From Gnetum montanum (taxonomy: Eukaryota; Streptophyta; Gnetopsida; Gnetales; Gnetaceae): a stretch of DNA of 47,512 nt. Shown here piece by piece: positions 1 to 11,711 of the stretch. Made by a program: the position numbers and the translations under genes. A model generated the notes under the pieces. That model had not been told where the DNA came from. It worked only from the letters and a program-made list of their open reading frames with translations, and made no database searches. The stretch covers positions 79,834 to 127,345 of the forward strand of contig MNCI01005989.1 in the NCBI GenBank assembly GCA_015680685.1. Direction: 5' to 3'. How positions within the stretch are numbered: position 1 is the first letter of the stretch; every line of letters begins with the position of its first letter.

Positions 1-356
1 TAACGATTAGCGTTTGGTAGCCACAGTTGCATAGTTTAGGGTGTGTATAGTAAGTGGGAACGGATGCTGACACTAGTTAATTTAGACTTAGTTCATTAGT
101 TAGAATTAGTTAGTTTCTCAACCCTTCACTCTTTAGCATAGAAGACATAAAACCATAAAAGACCATAAAAATCATATACCTCAGACTTACTTAACCATAC
201 ACCGTGACAACTACAAGTAAGTTTGAGAAGACAACAAATGATTAACCCCAAGTGTTCCATGGGGCGTGTAGGCATTTAGTCTACGGAGTTCGACCAGATC
301 GCACGTGCTACGCTTGTTTCGTATGGTTGAGTGTAGGGGTACCTCGCTACTTATCA
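1..356 (+). repeat. 3' part of an LTR (element A), same family as element B
   Basis: This stretch matches the reverse complement of the LTR at 14161-14540, including the TATGGTTGAGTGTAGGGGTA block and the terminal (T/C)ATCA. It is therefore the downstream part of an LTR in plus orientation, ending at about 356. No tRNA-Asp-like primer site follows, so it is a 3' LTR or solo LTR whose upstream part lies outside the window. Confidence 0.8.
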
Positions 357-1299
357 TTTGTGTTTTATGATCTTTTTTATTCTCATTTTTTACTCCTCCT
401 TTTAAAATTTTTGTGGTTTTGTTATTCCTTGCACTTGCATGCAATTTTTAGTTTAGGGGCTAAGTGTTGATGCCAACATCACCCATGCTAGACACGAGGC
501 CATGACTTATTAATCTAATTACTAAGGTAAAGATTGAATTATCACTAAGGTCTTTGTCTTTAAATGGTAAGAACCTTCAAATATTGACATCAAACATTGG
601 AATGCAAGAAGCCAGTCTATCTAAAGAGTTTATAGAGGGAAAGGGATATCTAGGGATATAGTTCTTAGGATTCACAGAAATAATGCCTTTGTTTGTCAAA
701 AATCAAATGCAAAGTATGCTCACCCAGAAATGTGTGGAAGTGTGCACATGGACAACAGGCGCAAACATTGGAGCACAACATCAACACCAGTGATGGTAGC
801 AGGCAACCTCTTTGAGAGAGCAAATGGGCAGGTAGCCTCTCTAAGCTAGCAGTCAACAACCATGTGAGCATGCAGCAGCAACAACGCATGGCTCTTCACA
901 AGGGTGGTGTCATATCAGCAAATGTGTCAGTAATGAGATGTGGCAGCTTGCATGCGTTAGTGGTAGGTGGTAGCAGCGGTGTCAACGACAATGTGTAGTC
1001 AGCGATGGTGGTCATGATGGTTAATGGAGTAGCATGTGGCGATAAACAATGACATTTGTCAACAATGGGAATGGCACATGGTCAACGACAACGCACAACA
1101 TTAGTAGAGGCGACGTCAATGGGTGGTAGTAGCAATAGCAATGCATCCCTGTGTAGTGAGGTTTTCGTTCCTACGACAGCAGTAGGTTTTCTTGCTTGGC
1201 AGTGGGCACCACCAATAGGGATAGCGATGGTGCAAAGTGATTGGAAATGACGACAAACGATGATCGTGCACAACAACAAGGGGGTAGGATCTCCATTTA
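357..1299. other. No gene seen; decayed repeat sequence
   Basis: No convincing coding region. Positions about 465-525 resemble the plus-strand sequence at 9341-9405 (shared 'tcacccatgctaa'-like block), the 3' end of the extra gene of element C, so a remnant of a related minus-strand element is likely. Positions 900-1250 are rich in short GTGG/CAACGA runs and have no recognisable domain. Confidence 0.4.
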
Positions 1300-1434
1300 A
1301 CCATAACGTTACATAGCCCTCTCCAATTAAGACTATTCATGGGTCTCCGTACCCATATATATAGGAGATAGGCAATAATGTCTTTAAACAAGTTTTTTTT
1401 TCAGTGTTAATGTATCCAAAATTTACGTATCAAC
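1300..1434. repeat. Dispersed repeat R, copy 1
   Basis: About 120 bases resemble 5490-5611. Shared blocks are 'gactattc', 'cgtacccata', a run of A/C before 'gttt', and the terminal 'ccaaaatttacg-atcaaca'. Read on the minus strand it begins TGTTGATACGTAAATTTTGG, which fits the start of an LTR, so this may be a fragment of an otherwise lost LTR. Confidence 0.5.
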
Positions 1435-2510
1435 AAGAAAACATGCTGCTGCACATCAACGTGCAAGGCCACCCTACCAACCTACCAACCGTCCCGATGA
1501 ACCCCCTACCAACCGTCGTAATACCCGATGAACCCCCTGTCACAGCACAGCCTCTTTAGTGCAGCGCGCTGGGCATCACCGTCTTGAAGCCGAGCAGCTC
1601 GTGCCTTCTTCATCTCGAGCAACCCGTTACCTGCCACATGGGCCCATCAACGCGTCTTCCAGTCCCATACACCGCAGTGCCATTGCCCATCCCCACGGCA
1701 CTGCTGGAACTACGAAAATACTGGTGCACCAACTGGCTGCACAATCCATGTTCACCTTGCCTGCTGCTCTGCTGCGTTAGCACCATGTCACTCCTGTGCC
1801 ATCATTTCCTTGAACAAGTCAACAAATGTGCCGCGGATCTGAAAGAGACGGCAACAACCACGACGACTATCTACCGAGCACAGCATCATGCTCTCGGATC
1901 GTGGAAACAAATCATGCGACTAAACATACAGCACGTCCTCGACCATGACCATGCACAAGAAGTTGCACTAGACATCCTCCAAGCCGTCTACCATTGTTCA
2001 CATAGCTACCAGATGGAACCCTGCCTGGGCCTTGAGTGCAGCTGTAAAGGAACCACTGAGACAAAGGCGGATTCTTTGCAACTTCAGTTTAGTGCCAGCG
2101 AATTTCACTCATCTCAGCCATCGATGAGTGAGCTACAGGCTTGCTCGAAAATTAAAAAACAAAAAGAAACTAAAGGAAACTGAAGTAAATTATTAAAGAA
2201 ACCATTCTCAAACATGGAAGTAGGAGCAACATTCTCAGGGAAACTGCTATTTCAATCCAGCCACCTCCAACATGTAAAAAAGGTAGAACTGTCAGGACAG
2301 AAAATGGAAATGGAGCCTAGGAAACAGGTAATTTTCAACGATAATCATGCACGTTGCAGACCACTACGGTTTATCCGCATTCCTTCTTCATTTCTGCACC
2401 TTTCTTGAATAAAAGAGGAGGAAGATCGGAGTGGCAATATATGTGATGGCCTAGAAATGACGCAGACATATCCGCGTATTACCAAGCTCGCTGCATTAAC
2501 TCACCAACGC
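1435..2510. other. Unassigned region, somewhat GC-richer
   Basis: The region is richer in CCA/CAC codon-like runs than its surroundings and holds a 199-codon open frame (1584-2183, plus). Its translation shows no domain or motif I recognise and is low-complexity in places. It may be the upstream flank, 5' UTR or intron of the DRB remnant, or old repeat sequence. Confidence 0.3.
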
Positions 2511-2513
2511 CCC

Positions 2514-2536
2514 TTTTTTTTTTTTTTTTGATGCAG
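2514..2536 (+). promoter_or_regulatory. Candidate 3' splice acceptor before the DRB start codon
   Basis: A run of 16 T is followed by GATGCAG, and the ATG that begins the DRB homology lies 2 bases further on. This is the arrangement of a polypyrimidine tract plus acceptor AG. If real, the gene had an upstream, mostly non-coding exon. Confidence 0.4.
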
Positions 2537-2538
2537 TC

Positions 2539-3066
2539 ATGTACAAAAACCAACTGCAGGAGTTGGCACAGAAGTGCAGCCTAGACCTACCGTCGTACTA
2601 GCAAGAAGGTCCGAATCAGAACCCACGTTTCAAGGCAGTGGTAAGCTTCGAGGGGAGAACGTACAGAAGCCTGCTGTATTTCAGCACGTTGCCGCAAGCA
2701 GAAGAGGCTGCCGTGGAGGAGGCACTGCAGGCAGTCATTGAAAGAGAACCCTCGGAGATGAACTCAAGTATAAGCAAGAATTTATTGCAGGAGATGGCGG
2801 TCAGGAGTGGACTGCCACTACCAAGGTATACCACCACATCGTCTACACCGAGGCATCTGCCCACGTTTACGTGTACGGTTAAGGTTACAGGGCGAATGTT
2901 CACCGGGGAGGCTGCCCAAACGAAGAAGCAGGCTGAGAAAAACGCAGCCATAGTGGCGTTGAAGGTGCTAAAGGAGGAAGAGATTGATGAGGTTTTCCGA
3001 TCTCATGGCCCAATGATCATTAAATCACCAACGACACCCCACGGTGAGAAAGATAACGAAGAGTAA
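2539..3066 (+). pseudogene. DRB/HYL1-like protein with two dsRNA-binding domains, in-frame stop
   Basis: The reading frame from ATG 2539 starts MYKNQLQELAQKC, the signature first helix of plant DRB proteins, which bind dsRNA and assist Dicer-like enzymes in small-RNA processing. dsRBD1 spans about codons 1-68 and ends in the alanine-rich helix QAEEAAVEEALQAV. dsRBD2 spans about codons 79-150, starting KNLLQEMAVRSGLPLPRY and ending with the basic RNA-contact motif KKQAEKNAA. A short acidic tail follows and the frame stops at 3064-3066. A TAG at 2599-2601 (codon 21, directly after LPSY) interrupts dsRBD1, and about two residues usual for the family are missing there. The rest of the frame is open. 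No intron interrupts either domain. Translation from a later start would lose helix 1. It is either a pseudogene or a retrocopy. The family call is strong; its expression state is unknown. Confidence 0.85.
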
Positions 3067-3264
3067 ATGCACTTTGTGGGCTTCTAGATCCCCAAGCTTA
3101 GACCACCTTTCAATTCCACAATGATCCGTCGGGCAATCCGACATGCTAGTCTCCCTTTTACTGTTTTTATTGATTTTATTCCTAATCAGCTGAAAGGTTA
3201 ATTTTCCTAAGAAGTCTCATTTATTTGGAAATCTTGGGACTATTTCCTGCCCATCGGTAATGAT

Positions 3265-3338
3265 CAATAAGATTCAAACTTTTAATCAAACATAGACGCA
3301 CCAATAAGATTCAAACTTTTAATCAAACACAGACGCAC
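3265..3338. repeat. 37-bp tandem duplication
   Basis: Two adjacent copies of a 37-base unit (3265-3301 and 3302-3338) differ at only one position that I can see. Apart from this, 3067-3850 holds no gene I can support and is AT-rich intergenic DNA. Confidence 0.85.
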
Positions 3339-3853
3339 CAAAAATAACTGGCATAGACACCAATCGTTTTATAAATTTGAAAGCTTCATTCTTGGCGCGT
3401 AAATATAAATATTTATCGTAGATATTAAAGGCAGAAAAGGGGGCTTGAAATTGTTTTTGAGAGGGAGCATAGATATTTGAAATTACACAAGGAATTTTCT
3501 GTAAAATGCATTTTGCATCATCAGACATACAGAAAACCTATGGACAGCCGCTGTAAGTGCGAAAACCAGTCATCGGTTTGGAAGTTTTATTATTACCCTA
3601 AGCTATGGCACAGTTGGGCTAAGTTGCTGGGGGCCTGTTTACATTCATATTTGCAGTCATCACTCGTTACAACTCTCACTTGTTACCAATTCGTTTCAAC
3701 TTGCATTCCAAAAATTTGAATCAACATATTATATACATGACAACCTATAACACGAGAATCCCATTTATTATGGTAGCTGATATACACAATACACCAAATT
3801 AATTTTCACAGTTTATCAGCATTTTACATTTTTTGTTATTTTTCATTTTATGA

Positions 3854-5480
3854 GTGACTCTTCTTATAGAACATCTCAAAAAAGAACTCATACTCCTACC
3901 CCTAATCAACCAACCAGCTACTTGTCAATTTGCTTTAAGAAAACAACGAGCTTCACTTTTTCCAAATTCAATTCCTAAGAAATCTCGAACTAAGATGGCA
4001 GCCCATCAACCCCTGGCTCCCTTGGTAAGAAGCCTTTTTAATTTTAATAATTACCATGACATACCAAAATCTCTTTAAAACATAAACCTGTTCTTCGATC
4101 CTATAACCCATATGAATGATGCCCGCCAACACATACAATGTTTTGAAACGTTATTAGGGATCCACAACATTGTACATAATGATGTGGCATGCAGAGTGTT
4201 CGTAACAACATTTAGGACCAAAGCAACTCAATGGTTCTTAATGCTTCCTTATGTCTCTATTAACACATGGCAAGAATTCAAAAACAAGTTTTTGAATCAA
4301 TTTGACAAATTTACAAGCCCTGCTATCGCATCAAACAACTTTACTAGCCTAAGAAAGCTACTTGGGGAAAATGTTAGGGATTATAACATTAGATTCCTTC
4401 ATCAACTAGCCTATGTGCCAAATGAGATGCGACCACAATCAGATGGTATCCTTAACTTCTATCTTTCTACTACTGATCCATTCTTCGCTTATGCTATCAA
4501 ATCTGATCCCAACATAATGAAAATACAAGGTGCAATGTCAAAAGCTGTGGAATTAGAGCAAGTAACCCTTATGAACAGCATCTAAACCCAATTTGGGATG
4601 ATGAGTGTTAGTAACCCTATGCAATCAAACCCACTCCTACCAACTTTTCAAACGTCTAATGTTATACCTTAAGTTGTTTCTCCCTTTCAATCAACTCAAC
4701 CTTTAAGTAATTACTCACAAGACCCCATGTCCTCTTCATTCTTACCATCCAACACTAGTTTGAATGATGACCAATCAAAAGCCTTGATTCAATCTATTAT
4801 CAATCCAAACGAGACATCAAATTCTGTTGAACCACCAACCCAAACTCAAAATTAGATGACCCAAATACTCACTTCACTACAAAAACTATCCAATGAAGTG
4901 GTTGAGCTAAAAAGAAATAATAACAAAAGCCCTATACAACCAGAAAAACCAAGTGCATCAATCAATGATGATTATTGTCGTCTTCATAATACGAGGCAAC
5001 ATTCCAAAAAGACTTGTCCTCAATTCACAACATTGTATGGTGACAATACCCAAGGGTAACAAAATGAAAAAACCCCTATCATGGTCTTTAATGTACCTTA
5101 TAAGATAGAAAATGAAGAGGTTTCCTCATTAAAACAAGTTATGGTAGGCGACCCTAACCCACACAACACTCGCTACCACAAAATTAGTGACATTATGAAT
5201 GCTACACAACAACAAACTAGGAACAATTCCTATACACCTCCAAATAGAAGAGTTCCTAATCAAAACAATGCAAACAACCAATCTGGGTCATCCCAAGTAA
5301 TTGCCCCACAATGACCAAACCCCCCTTTTATACTTAGAAGAGTTCCATCTTAACAAGAAGCTAAAGATGAACATCAGAATTATGATTTGGTTGAGGACTT
5401 AAAAAGAGTTAAAGCCAACATTTCAATGTATGACCTCCTACACTTTAACAAAATGAAAAAAGTGATTCGGGATATGGTTC
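3854..5480 (+). pseudogene. Degraded Ty3/gypsy gag (element F), plus strand
   Basis: One main frame with several stops (4076, 4583, 4670, 4853, 5057, 5312, 5351) reads as a retrotransposon gag. 4112-4585 is the capsid-like domain (ATQWFLMLPYVSINTWQEFK, then a KNKFLNQF segment). 4960-5030 carries a CX2HX4HX4C knuckle within YCRLHNTRQHSKKTCPQF. The end, about 5390-5475, reads like the conserved gag tail KANISMYDLL followed by KMKK. No protease or RT follows, because the sequence changes abruptly into repeat R at about 5490. This gag is of a different type from that of elements B, C and E. It is dead, probably the truncated end of a non-autonomous copy. No LTR or primer site could be assigned to it with confidence. 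Confidence 0.8.
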
Positions 5481-5489
5481 ATATACCCA

Positions 5490-5611
5490 TAGCCTTTTCC
5501 AGCTGAGACTATTCCCAGATTTTCGTACCCATACAGGAGGCGCCCTAGGCGATAGTCTCCTAAAACGAGTTTTCACAAGTGTTGGCGGTGTGTCCAAAAT
5601 TTACGCATCAA
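5490..5611. repeat. Dispersed repeat R, copy 2
   Basis: Second copy of the repeat at 1300-1434, ending 'tgtccaaaatttacgcatca' then ACA. On the minus strand it starts TGTTGATGCG, like an LTR terminus. It abuts the truncated gag. Together the two copies bracket the DRB remnant and gag F. Confidence 0.5.
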
Positions 5612-5809
5612 CAGAACAATGTATATTAATGGTCTCCACTCATATATTTATTATGTAAATTGCTGAAATGGTATACTACTCATAATACCAACTGTGAGAA
5701 TAATTAGATAAAACTCATGGGATCCAAACCTATCAGTCATGAATAACGTTGATATTAATATTTTGGGAGTAACCCTAAGCATCCTGTAGACTATTTCAAA
5801 AGTGAGAAA

Positions 5810-5986
5810 CTATACCTTGGCGGGCGGATTTAGAAACCATAGGCCCGTGCCAAGCATGGGAGATGTTGTCATGAACAGTGTGCATCTGAAGGATTTAAAG
5901 GCCTTCATAGCTGTTGCCCTCAAAATGGATTGGTGATACGCTGCTACTAAGTCTGCTCCAACTAAAGGACCCACGCAGAGTATCCA
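5810..5986 (-). pseudogene. PIP aquaporin, last exon
   Basis: The minus-strand frame reads [19 protein letters not shown], then [14 protein letters not shown]. This is the C-terminal exon of plasma-membrane intrinsic proteins (family form WIFWVGPFIGA, AAxYHQ, ILRA, KALGSFR), covering TM6 and the cytoplasmic tail. The frame is preceded on the minus strand by TTTGCTGCAG directly before the TGG of the first Trp, a good acceptor at the position where plant PIP genes have their last intron. The tail runs about 24 residues past the usual stop (TAG at 5810-5812). This exon itself is open; the gene is judged a pseudogene from the upstream exons at 6440-7206. Confidence 0.8.
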
Positions 5987-6439
5987 CTGCAGCAAATTTC
6001 AGCTATAGATTAGTATATTATTGATGCAATACAAGGACAACTATACTGAGAGTGCCAGTGAACTTATAGATTTGGCATATGCTTCAAGAATTTTTCATTA
6101 AATATTTATATTATAATAATATAGATATAGCAATATTTTTTTAGTATTAAGTATCCCAAAATGCTCGTCCTTATATATTAATATTATAACAATATTATAA
6201 TGTCAGGTAAGCTTGAACTTGATCAGAAAATCATTCTCAAATCCTTATCCCCTACATTAATCACTCCTTGTTATGCGATAAACGCGCCACCACGATATAA
6301 TGATTTATCTTAGCATTTTAAAATTCCAATTGATGAGTAATTTGCAATTCACAACACAAATTTTCATTGATAATAAAAACAAAATCTTCTTGAGAAAAAA
6401 GAGTAGAGTTGTTCAGCCTATTTTAGCTACTTAAATTCG

Positions 6440-6625
6440 GAAGTTTGAAACTAAAATTGCTGAAAGTGAAACCGAAAACCGATTTACAGACCTGGACGTG
6501 GGAGTGTGTTGCATTTCGGTTGGGGTCTGTGGCGGCGAAAACAGTAAAACCGAGAAAAAAGTGCCAAGGATCTCAGAGAGGAAGTGTAACTGTACTTCTT
6601 TGGCAATCACTGCATACACAACATA
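6440..6625 (-). pseudogene. PIP aquaporin, TM4/loop D exon remnant
   Basis: The minus strand reads LSEILGTFF and then, after a frameshift, TVFAATDPNRNATHSHVQV. PIPs have AEIIGTF, then TVFSATDPKRNARDSHVPV, so this is TM4, loop D and the start of TM5. The continuation is only weakly like TM5 (GFTFSNF for GFAVFMV). The second NPA box and following residues are not recognisable. The frameshift lies between about 6545 and 6570. The loss of the second pore motif together with the frameshift shows this copy cannot make a working channel. Confidence 0.8.
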
Positions 6626-7129
6626 ACACATGTCACTTATCATTCTTGATGTTGGAAACATACTGAGTATGCCACTGCTACATATATCATATTCGGACCA
6701 TGTCTAATAGGGTCCTCTATAACATTAAACAAGAATTAAGCTTAAGTACTCAATCAATTCTTGTAGAGACCATTGGTAGGAGGGGGTGCAAAGATGTATT
6801 TACAAAGGGTGCTTTATCCCAGATTCTTCACAATCTGGTATAAGCTTACTGCACCTAGATCATTCAGTCCATTCAATCCAAACTAGCTACATATCTGCAA
6901 CCACCACAGAATCAGGTCCCATGTAGTTTTATATGATTGTTAAGATAACATAGAACCACAAAAAATCTTCATGATCCTCCAATTCTATTTCTGAGGAAAC
7001 CTTACTTTGATCCACCAAAAAAGCATATTTTCCTACAGTAAGCCTGTCCTACAGTAAGCCTGCTGAGGTGGAGAATCCATGAATGGTCTTCACTAGGACA
7101 CACGGTCCATCCACATATTACACCACCAT

Positions 7130-7206
7130 GTACATTAGCTTCCTCAACACAGTCACTTACCTCATCACCAGCATGGCAAATGTCACTGCAGGATTTATAT
7201 GCCCAC
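7130..7206 (-). pseudogene. PIP aquaporin, first NPA-box exon remnant
   Basis: Starting at 7206 on the minus strand, after ACCTGCAG, the frame reads GHINPAVTFAMLVMR, stop, VTVLRKLMYMV. PIPs have GHINPAVTFGLFLARKVSL, so this is half-helix loop B with the first NPA pore motif (codons at 7187-7195) and the start of TM3. The stop TAA (7157-7159) falls where the family has Lys. The acceptor matches the usual PIP intron position just before GGHINPAVTF. Beyond about 7130 the homology fades. A 16-bp direct duplication lies nearby at about 7033-7064. Confidence 0.8.
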
Positions 7207-8135
7207 CTGCAGGTTAAATAGTTTAGATAAAAATCTAGAAATGAATCTGAAAAATGTAGTAGTCAGATTCTTGACATGTAGCTACTAAAAGTTCAAACTT
7301 TAGTGCAAATGTGAGGTATGCAAGATTTTCTGTAGAGAATTCCAAAACTAGTGTACTCGGTCAGGAATTGAATCTTGAAAAAGGTGCTAGCACAAAGTTA
7401 AGAGTCTTAAGTTTTTACTCCAGTGAGAATGTTAAGGTGAATGCTTAGGTAATACAAAAATTCTGGAAAGAAAAATTTGAAACTGGCATATTATTTAATC
7501 CTTGGCATGGAAACCCATATCACAAGTTCAAAAAATGTCTCTGTGCGAATAGGGGAAAGGGGGTCTTAGCTGGAAATTCAGTGTCAATAGTTTTAGTAAA
7601 TGTAACTAGAAAACTAGGTTTCAGACTTTCAATGGAAGCAGTGTTACGGGTCACTCATTTTTCTGGAAATGGACCTGGACTGGGTGAGTTCCTTCAAAGA
7701 CTCGGTTGGGTCAACCTATCTATAATCTGTTAAAGTAGTCCACATTTCAACTGGGCTCATGGGTCGCAGGTGACCCGTTTTCTTCCCAAAACCCAGAACT
7801 CTGCCAGTACTGGCTGAAACTTTGGGAGTCTCGTAACACTGAGTGGAAGTATTTAAAAATTCATTTTAAAAAAATGATTTCAGTGGAAATATGTAAAAAT
7901 TCACTTTTTAATGAAGGCACGTTAAAATTTAAAATCTAGTTTTGACCTTTCTTATAATAAGAAAACACCATCATTCCAAAAGATCCCTTTACCATCACTA
8001 CCATCGATATTATAAATGATATAAATAGCCGCATCAATTGCGAGATTGGCCAGCCTACCTCTACCATAAAACTCTCCCCAAATCCTAAGGAGCAAAGTAA
8101 TCTATTAATCAAAGAAAATTATAGGGTTTCCTTTA
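7207..8135. other. Probable PIP intron sequence, no gene
   Basis: No coding signal on either strand. By position it lies between the NPA exon of the aquaporin and the outer retroelement insertion, so it is the 3' half of the disrupted intron. Confidence 0.5.
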
Positions 8136-9021
8136 TGATCCTAGACTAAGCACAACCACTAGTCATGAATGTTTATGCATGACCAAATCATAATCCGTGG
8201 ATGGACAATGTAATTATGCTAGTAATTGATGTTAAGTTCATGATCATTGTCTTCCCACTTCAAGCTAGTGAAGTCTGAGTGTATGGTTTAGCTCTTAGTG
8301 AGGCATATGATTGGTTGATGTTGTGAGACCCTTAATACTTTTAGTTGTGAACATGATGAAGGTTAAAAATAACAATCTAAATTGAAGAAATGACTATAAG
8401 GTAAATCTACTCTAGCCTATAGCGATGAGCATTCGATCATGGCTTATTGTACATATCTTGGGCTAATGTAACTGTTACTAGGATTAGCAAGTGAGTTTAC
8501 TACTGAGTGAATCAAGTGAAATCACTACTGGGTTATCAAACGATTACACTTTATGCTCAAAACCAATCGTACTCATTCCACCTTACTAATGAACAAGTAA
8601 AGTAAAGTACTTGAAAACATAAATGATTAAACTAAGAAGCCAGTAAAAACTATGCTAAGTAAACATAAAGAAAACTAAGTGGATGCTACAATGATTAAAA
8701 TCAATCTCAATCTTTATTTTTGGTCATGAACTGTGTCCAAGTACACTTCACTTGACTAAAGATTTTGAACAAGTGCCAAACATCACACTATGGGCATTTA
8801 CTCTATCATTAAGTCTACAAAAACAAATTACAAGAATCTAGCTAAGGGTGGAATGAAAAGCTCCTAGATTGTGTGTCAAAGTGCTATATTTATAAGGCTA
8901 CACGTATTCTAAGACATTGCATCAACAATGATGCAGCATATACCATAACATCGTATGAATGACATTGTTGCTATGGTATCATAGATATGATATTTTATCA
9001 TAATAAAAATTATCTTCATCA
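8136..9021 (-). repeat. Element C, 3' LTR
   Basis: Aligns with 24463-24754 plus 43490-44077. On the minus strand it begins TGATGAAGATAATTTT, preceded by the purine-rich GTCATGGGAGTA (polypurine tract). A TATA box (TATAAATATAG, about 8884-8896) lies downstream of a cluster of ATCATAG/GATGTCA-like motifs (8930-9000). The terminal ~27 bases are poorly conserved relative to the 5' copy. Confidence 0.8.
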
Positions 9022-9099
9022 TACTCCCATGACTAACTAGAAACTTGTCCTTGAGTTAAAATAAAATGAGGATGGAGTCCCTTACAAAATTGANCTTGT

Positions 9100-11711
9100 T
9101 GAGCAATGTTTGGAGTAGGTACATTCTGTGGGCATGGCACTTGCAGAAACATTTGGTTGGCCTTCACGTACCAAGCTAAAAACTACCACCTCTCTTCCTC
9201 AAAGCTATGGCCATCTTTCTCCACCCTTGATAATTTGACATTTGATGAACTAGGTTAGTTGCTACATCCTTCTAGCCCCTGGTANTTATCAAGAAGTGTC
9301 TAAAGTTTTTCTTCTTTCATCCTAGGAACATGTATCATCTATGTGTTGTGACCAACTTCACCCATGCTAAGCATAGGGCCTTATTTGAACCAATTTAATT
9401 ATAANGCCATATCGGAGGTTTGCTAATCCCATGAACTCCATTAAATATTTGATTTGCATGTCTTTATTCTTTACTTCAGCCTTGTGGACATGACCAAGGT
9501 TGTCCAAAATTGGTTGCCAATCAGGATTTTGTGTAGAAATTGAACTGATTTTGGCCTTTACCATCTAGATCTTTTTCTCATTTATTTATTTGTACATGCC
9601 TACTTGGTCCCTAAAAAGCTCTTTAAGTCACTCATGCTTCTTGGCCTTATTCTACTACACACTAATTTCAATTACAGATTTTTGGTGAATGACACAAACT
9701 TCTTCCACTTATAGGATTTTGTTTTCATGGGTTAAGAGACTCATATCTTGGTTGACATAGACCAATTGTTCTCAAAGTTGTTGGATGCTCTCTTCAAGAA
9801 CATTATTTTACCTCTTAATATTTATCAATTGAGCATTTTCAATAGTTAGTTACTTGTTTTCTTCCTGTAAGGTGGTGAGTGATTTGGCATGTGTGTACAT
9901 TTGAGCCTCTAGCATCGATGCATCCCACACTACCTTCTCCTTCTCTTTCTTCATCTTCATATTGTGGTCAATCAAGTGCCTCACATGGTTAGTTCTAAAT
10001 TGCTTAAGTTGGTATGGCACTATAAACTATGTTGAATCTCTTCTTTCAACTCTTAGGGTGGCTAGCTCCTCTTGTAATCTTTGAACTTCATTCTCTACAT
10101 GCTTAGCCCTAGTTTTATCCATGACCAAATTTTCTTTTTTGGTTATCAAATCAAATTGATCTACAGTGATATCACTAAGGATATCAAAATGATTCTACAT
10201 CACTTGTTCTATTTGTACTAGTCTGTCCAATATGTCTTTGTGTTTTGTAGGAGTCATGGAGGTACAGGCAAGCATTTGAGCATCTCTTACTCCAAAAATA
10301 TTAGCTAGTAGTACAATAGGGATATTAAATGATTTTGTGATATGATCTATTATGAATTTCACTACCCCTACTGCATCTTGGTGCTACATAACCATAATTG
10401 TGGATTCTTCATTAGTTTCTAGCATAACTTGGAATGATGTAACGTTCCTTGAGATTTGTTGCACCTAGTCATCCTCTCCTGTTTTTTTCAGTGATACTTG
10501 CCCATTGGCTGGGTTTGTAGATATTGTAGACCTAATGGAGCTCTCTCTCACTTTATACAAACTGGCTCCCTCCCTTGTTTCCAAGTTGATTATTTCCAAA
10601 ATCTACTATAGATGGCTCATAAATGGCTATAGTCTTGCAATGGTGGTGGAACTTCTTATTGTTCTTGCTATTTAGCTTGTGGTTGACTACTAGGTCCTAC
10701 TTCTTGTTGAAGACCAATAGCTAGAATGCTACTAGTAAGAGTGGTACCAATAGCTCCCTCAGTGCTTGCTAATTTCTATACTTGATCTTTTTTTGGTAGC
10801 ATTGGCTTGAACATTTTTGCATATGAAGCATTCTAGGCCTTCCTAGGGACATCATTGGTGTACCCTAAGATTCCATCTTGCTTACACAACTTCCTAATAA
10901 GACAAGAAAATGGAAGTTTTAACTTTCCTACCTTCTTTTCTTCAAATCGCCTCTAAATCTCGAGAAAGAATAGATAGGTGATGTTGGTGTTAAACTTTTC
11001 TATTAGAATGATACTTCCTCTAGCTACATATGTGGATATCCTATTAATCCTCTTTGTTGAAAACAAGTGATAGGTGCCAATTTTGAAGTATATCTTTTCT
11101 TCAACTGTGAGCTCACTATAATCTTTGTGTTCCTTACCATATGTCCTTTGTAACCACAAACTTTTTGCATTAGTGTCAGATTTCATTAATATTTGTGCCA
11201 CATTTTCCCCTTCATTTGGAATATTGAGGGCCTTGGGAATTGCTTCCATTAAATAAGGTACAAAAAATCCTTGTGTTTTGACTGTTGCATTAGCCTGTTT
11301 ATTTTTCTAAAATTGGTACATTTCTCCTAAGTGCCATTCATTATTGTTTGTTAGTGTGGGCCATAGAGAAAATGCTTAGAGTTGCATATTTATAGCTTCT
11401 GGATTAAATTCCATAAAAGAACCAAAATTTAATTTCATGATGACTGTGGACATGATCGATCTTTCTTAGATGGCCAAGAAGCATTCTGATGATAGCATAA
11501 GGCATTGTCCTTGTTCAGGTGCTAGTGGAACTTTTGCCTCTTCTTGGGCTTAGTGTTATGTAGCAAGATTCTATTGATGAATGTTGTACTATTGAGCCTC
11601 CTGCTCTACATGTTTTTCTTGTGGAGTTTGTTCCCTTGCTTGACCTCTTCCACAACCTCTTGGTCTTTTGCTCCTATGTTGGGAAGGTCCTCCATCTATC
11701 TTTGAGGCCAT
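9100..11711 (-). pseudogene. Element C extra gene: plant-transposon-domain plus coiled-coil protein
   Basis: The ATG at 11711 directly follows TTGATTGTAG, an acceptor-like sequence also found before this gene in elements E and D. The product starts MASKIDGGPSQ with a basic segment (KRPRG). About 11250-10800 encodes a domain with EKIYFKIGTYHLFSTKRINR and LIRKLCKQDGILGYTNDV. This recalls the 'putative plant transposon protein' family, whose members end in FPxLIxxLCxxAGV. From about 10260 to 9430 the product is a long predicted coiled coil (for example VQRLQEELATLRVE). I see no signal peptide or membrane segment, which argues against a classical envelope. Many stops and three single Ns (9094, 9285, 9405) break it. 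The role is unknown. Confidence 0.65.

Noticed and set aside
1584-2183. 199-codon open frame on the plus strand
   Set aside because: No domain, uneven composition, and competing open frames overlap it. It could be chance in a GC-richer stretch, so I described the region but did not call a gene.
8158-8162. ACTAG as a definite TSD of element C with 44078-44082
   Set aside because: It matches, but accepting it needs a 3' LTR lacking its usual terminus. Kept only as a possibility.
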